A stretch of DNA of 64,000 nucleotides from Pedobacter planticolens. Lineage in GTDB: Bacteria > Bacteroidota > Bacteroidia > Sphingobacteriales > Sphingobacteriaceae. Within the stretch, counting starts at the first letter, position 1; every line of letters starts with the position of its first letter. The notes beneath the pieces were generated by a model, which was given only the letters and a program-made list of their open reading frames with translations, searched no databases and was not told where the DNA came from. The stretch spans positions 496,001-560,000 of the forward strand of contig NZ_WNXD01000002.1 of the NCBI RefSeq assembly GCF_014172375.1, written 5' to 3'. The translations under genes and the position numbers were made by a program. Shown here one piece after another: positions 60,909-64,000 of the stretch.

Positions 60909-61124
60909 TTATAATCGGTTGCCAGTTGGATCGGCCAATGCTTTACGAATTGTAAATTCAATATACTTTTGATCTCTTTTAACCAAAGTCATTAGTTTTT
61001 GCACTAACTGATCTTCTTGACCAGACGAAAAAGAAAGATCTGCTTGAGTTAAATCACGGTATTTTCTTAAGAATTTAATTTTAACCCTTTCCCAGGTTTC
61101 AGGAGTAAGTGTAAAGTTTGCCAT
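60909..61124 (-). CDS. Small CsbD-like helical protein
   Basis: The protein is 71 residues from ATG 61124; the longer frame starting seven codons earlier overlaps the likely -7 box. The sequence TPETWERVKIKFLRKYRDLTQADLSF resembles the CsbD/YjbJ general-stress pattern W-x-x-(V/L)-K-x-K-(x)-K-Y-x-x-L-T-x-x-D-L, and a second helical half follows. CsbD proteins are stress-induced and of unknown mechanism. The call is by motif only; an uncharacterised helical protein is the alternative. Confidence 0.65.
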   Translation of the reverse strand: MANFTLTPETWERVKIKFLRKYRDLTQADLSFSSGQEDQLVQKLMTLVKRDQKYIEFTIRKALADPTGNRL

Positions 61125-61142
61125 TGTTAAAATACTTTGATA

Positions 61143-61150
61143 CAAAAGTA
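61143..61150 (-). promoter_or_regulatory. -7 box of the CsbD-like gene
   Basis: Minus-strand TACTTTTG matches TAnnTTTG, 18 nt before the ATG at 61124; it also supports that start over the upstream in-frame one. Confidence 0.5.
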
Positions 61151-61176
61151 TAAAATTTTAAGGTATTGTATTTCAT

Positions 61177-63834
61177 TTATCTCAAAATGGTTAAACTTCC
61201 ACTTTGTATGCCACAATTAGTTTTTAAATCAATAACATAATAATAAACTCCTGTAGGCAATATTCTGCCATTATAAACTCCATTAAATGGCTTGGCATAG
61301 CCTTTAGAATAAAACACACGATTTCCATTACGATTGTATATACTAAAATCACCGTTTGGATAATTATGAGTTCCTTTTATTTCCCAAACATCATTCACTC
61401 CATCTCCATTGGGTGTAATAGAATTTGGAATATCTAAAGCTGACGATTGTAGTGTGGTAAAATCTAAAAGTTGCCCATCTACCTCACATCCATTTTTATC
61501 TATTACCTTGAGTATATATTTCCCTGGAGCAACGCCACTTATATTAAGCAAGCTCGATACCGTATTCCCATCTTCATTTAACCATTTATAAGTGTAAGGA
61601 TTGGTACTTCCGTTTATCGCAATGCCCGATGTACTTATCGCTTTTCCATCACAATTTATATACTGTTGCATTGCAGCATAATTTATGATAGGTAGCGGTG
61701 CTTCGAAAATCTCAAATTCTCCTATCTTGTTTGAACATCCATTAATACCATAACCCATTAAGGTATACTTTCCTGGAGCAACATCTAAAAGATTTTCTGT
61801 AGCCCTAATCTCATTGTTTTGCGCATCGAACCATTTAAAACTATCTGGTTTTTGATTTTCATATCCCAAAATAGCAATGCTTCCATTGTCATTCCCGCAG
61901 GTTGCATTTTTAATTTGCACTTGATTAGGCCTCGCAGTATATGTAATTATTATATTTTCAATAGTATAAATGTTAGAGGTTACTTTACAAGCTCCATCTC
62001 CAATGGTAAAATAATATTTCCCTGCTGGTACATTCTCCAAATCATTTTTATCACTTACTATACCTCCACCAACTCTATACCATGTTCGGGGAAGATCGTT
62101 TACCACAGTTATTTTTTTAATATATCCCATTGATGATCCGCAATAGGTTTGGTTTTTGTCTATTTGGAGATCGTTTATTCCATTGGCATTGCCGTCAATC
62201 GTAAAATTAGCTGATTGTGGCGGATCGCATAATCCGTTTTGTCCAGCTTTAAGGAAATAGGTGCCTGCACCAACATTCGTCAACTTACGTTCATTACTAA
62301 CAACAACATTCGGATTATTAACATTATACCATGCAAACACACTCGAATCAAATACATTAACCTCAATGCTACCTGTTGTTGCACCACAAACTACCCCCGC
62401 AATCGATGCGCTCGTATTATCGATAAAGGGCTTAGAAAAAGTTGAAGTAGCGCCATCAGGATTTGTACCCATGCTTGTAACTTTTCCTGTAATAGGTCCA
62501 TCGTAAACCCAATTACCATTAGCATCTGTTGGCACTGTAGCAAACCATGTTTTACCTTGGCAATCTGGACATGAATCTGTATAAAATAATTCTATGATGG
62601 AATTAGGTAAATAGGTTCCACTTGCGCCTGTTGCAGATAAGTTTGTAATATGAGATTGCGTTATAAATTTGCCCGCAGGCAGATTTTTATAGGTAACTGC
62701 CGCTAAGCTATTGCAATAAAAACTATTCTTTAACATAGATATAGGATATGCAATTTCTATTAAAACCCCTGTTTTATTATATGCTATTGAATTTCCATCA
62801 TTAACAACGCTACCCCCGATCATGCCCTTATTACAAAAATTTACATGAATTCCAGTTGTATTGCCAAAACTCTCATTGCCTGTTACGCTCGTTCCGATTT
62901 TATTATTTGAAATTATAAATCCTCCATTTACATAATCCATTTCAACTCCTATATTCTGTGCGCAAATTATATTTTTAGAGATAATGGGAATAGATAATTC
63001 ACCATTAACATAAATCCCTATCGCAGACGGTGAAGCTATTGTTTTAATAAAAGTTTTATCTAACCCAATTACATTATTTACTATTTTAATGCCTCCATCT
63101 GCACCACCTAAGGCTATGCCTTTTATTGTATTTGCGGTTATTAAATTCCCCTCCTCTGGAGTATCACCACCAATAATACTATTTTTTAAAAAGCTTAAAT
63201 CAATGCCCGTTTCATTAGGTTGAGCATTTAGGCCATTCTCTCCCAAACCTATAATGTTTGAAGAAATCTTAATATTCACCACATCATTTCTTGGGATAAT
63301 ATAAGGAGATAATATACCCGCATAATTATTGTTAAAACAATTTGGTTTACCTGGTGCGCCAATAATTACATCACTGGTATTTAAAAGGAATATCCCTGCT
63401 TTCTTATCATCTACTGATCCAGCTGGATCGGATTTGAAGTTGCTAAACGATAATCCATAAATCTCAATGTTTTTAGCATTATCTAGCCTAAGACCAGAAA
63501 AGTAAGCTGTTACAACTCTTATTAAATTGATTTTAATATTTGCATTAGGTAAAACTAAACCAGCAATTGAAGGTTGAGTTGTAGCATCTATAACAATATT
63601 GGAAGTGAGAATAGGAAGTTCACTTTCTAAAGCAATTGTAAAATCAAGAACGGAGTTTCCTTGTATATTAAATTCAATATAGTCAATTCCGCCAACTGGA
63701 TTTGCATTGGCAGACTTAATGGCCTCACGTAAACTACCAGACCCATCATTAGCATTTGAAGTAACCGTAAACACCTCAGCCTTAAGGTTATTCACACAAT
63801 ATACCAGAAAAAAAACCAGTAATATCTTTTTCAT
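61177..63834 (-). CDS. T9SS type B sorted surface protein with beta-helix and SprB-like repeats
   Basis: The 885-residue protein has a signal peptide ending near NNLKAE (20). An N-terminal parallel beta-helix-like region (about 20-400) follows, with VTSNANDGSGSLREAIKSAN and short NN-rich turns such as IIVGxP/IIGGxT. Then come several repeats of the SprB-like form CGxxNGSI / GCSxKIGEFEIFEAP / PGKYTLKV at about 490-800. The C-terminal CHU_C domain (PNSITPNGDGVNDVWEI ... GVYYYVIDLKTNCG) is the type B T9SS sorting signal. It is a likely adhesin or extracellular-structure protein exported by the PorV-dependent system. Confidence 0.9.
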   Translation of the reverse strand: MKKILLVFFLVYCVNNLKAEVFTVTSNANDGSGSLREAIKSANANPVGGIDYIEFNIQGNSVLDFTIALESELPILTSNIVIDATTQPSIAGLVLPNANIKINLIRVVTAYFSGLRLDNAKNIEIYGLSFSNFKSDPAGSVDDKKAGIFLLNTSDVIIGAPGKPNCFNNNYAGILSPYIIPRNDVVNIKISSNIIGLGENGLNAQPNETGIDLSFLKNSIIGGDTPEEGNLITANTIKGIALGGADGGIKIVNNVIGLDKTFIKTIASPSAIGIYVNGELSIPIISKNIICAQNIGVEMDYVNGGFIISNNKIGTSVTGNESFGNTTGIHVNFCNKGMIGGSVVNDGNSIAYNKTGVLIEIAYPISMLKNSFYCNSLAAVTYKNLPAGKFITQSHITNLSATGASGTYLPNSIIELFYTDSCPDCQGKTWFATVPTDANGNWVYDGPITGKVTSMGTNPDGATSTFSKPFIDNTSASIAGVVCGATTGSIEVNVFDSSVFAWYNVNNPNVVVSNERKLTNVGAGTYFLKAGQNGLCDPPQSANFTIDGNANGINDLQIDKNQTYCGSSMGYIKKITVVNDLPRTWYRVGGGIVSDKNDLENVPAGKYYFTIGDGACKVTSNIYTIENIIITYTARPNQVQIKNATCGNDNGSIAILGYENQKPDSFKWFDAQNNEIRATENLLDVAPGKYTLMGYGINGCSNKIGEFEIFEAPLPIINYAAMQQYINCDGKAISTSGIAINGSTNPYTYKWLNEDGNTVSSLLNISGVAPGKYILKVIDKNGCEVDGQLLDFTTLQSSALDIPNSITPNGDGVNDVWEIKGTHNYPNGDFSIYNRNGNRVFYSKGYAKPFNGVYNGRILPTGVYYYVIDLKTNCGIQSGSLTILR

Positions 63835-63851
63835 TTAAAAAGTTAAGATAC

Positions 63852-63882
63852 AAAAAAACCAAGTCATCACTGACTTGGTTTT
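63852..63882 (-). terminator. Terminator upstream of the type B surface gene
   Basis: ACCAAGTCA (63858-63866) pairs with TGACTTGGT (63871-63879), with A-run and T-rich flanks. It ends the gene running in from the right edge. Confidence 0.85.
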
Positions 63883-63901
63883 GTAATAAAATATTTACAA
63901 C

Positions 63902-64000
63902 TTAATAGAAAGTTGTATAAACGGTTCCTGATAAAGGATAAGTTGTACTACCTAAAACACCTCTTAAATAAAACGTATAAGCCCTACCTTTAGTTAAGCC
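63902..64000 (-). CDS. C-terminal end of a gene cut by the window edge
   Basis: The last 32 codons before TAA (63902-63904) read GLTKGRAYTFYLRGVLGS and end TVYTTFY. The beta-rich AYTFYLRG pattern resembles the end of a DUF4397-like lipoprotein domain of Pedobacter type, but that is a guess from a short stretch. The gene is followed by the terminator at 63852. Confidence 0.6.
   Translation of the reverse strand, partial: GLTKGRAYTFYLRGVLGSTTYPLSGTVYTTFY

Noticed and set aside
61409..62506. Several plus-strand frames antisense to the type B surface protein
   Set aside because: All are antisense to a well-supported 885-residue gene and have no recognisable motifs or promoter.

Overview
The window looks like a chromosomal segment of a Bacteroidota bacterium, most likely a Sphingobacteriaceae (Pedobacter-like) organism. 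Support: low GC with A/T-rich spacers; several promoters of the Bacteroidota type (TTTG, about 18-19 nt, TAnnTTTG) and no obvious Shine-Dalgarno sequences; a SusC/SusD pair; type IX secretion/gliding proteins (PorV, a GldJ-type lipoprotein, a CHU_C type B sorting domain); a TonB-ExbB-ExbD-ExbD locus; and a 14-subunit nuo operon with a short NuoG. The species call is an inference from protein style, not from a search.

Layout. 1-1430: tail of a possible plus-strand gene, a VOC protein and an esterase on the minus strand. 1595-6557: a tight plus-strand operon of esterase, ATP-grasp ligase with a Lys/Ala/Pro tail, GCS2-type carboxylate-amine ligase, class I glutamine amidotransferase and a second ATP-grasp-like protein. 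This is the best candidate for an uncharacterised biosynthetic system. 6681-9032: a FeoB-associated-type Cys-rich mini-protein, a Crp/Fnr regulator, YceI and pirin. 9180-12599: a 1139-residue GH18 + NodB deacetylase + GT2 fusion, a one-chain analogue of PgaB plus PgaC. 12804-16400: ispF-porV divergent from a gldJ-like gene. 16447-20914: biotin carrier protein, DUF4159, RsmE, CNNM/CBS protein, pyrophosphatase, DedA. 20961-33857: nuoN-nuoA (transcribed A to N on the minus strand), interrupted between nuoJ and nuoI by a long palindromic repeat. 33936-39871: TonB energy-transduction locus with a PstS-like lipoprotein and a TPR protein. 40163-45933: pckA, SUI1 factor, lipid-kinase-like protein, metK behind a SAM-II-like riboswitch, an extra ExbD and a Cu/Zn SOD lipoprotein. 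46066-49908: a small conserved protein, a LacI regulator and a Gfo/Idh/MocA oxidoreductase sharing an identical CAAACGTTTG operator, and two small unknown genes. 50340-54082: tRNA-Asp, prfA, lpxH, and a ferredoxin-NADP reductase/ferredoxin pair. 54264-58930: susD-susC. 59157-64000: S41 protease, CsbD-like protein, a T9SS type B surface protein, and the 3' end of one more gene.

Genes that clearly work together: the nuo operon (complex I); exbB-exbD-exbD-tonB, which would energise outer-membrane importers such as the SusC here; PorV/GldJ (type IX secretion) with the CHU_C protein as a likely client; and the FNR/ferredoxin electron-transfer pair. No CRISPR array, prophage, transposase or rRNA operon was seen. 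All product calls rest on reading motifs by eye; no database search was run.
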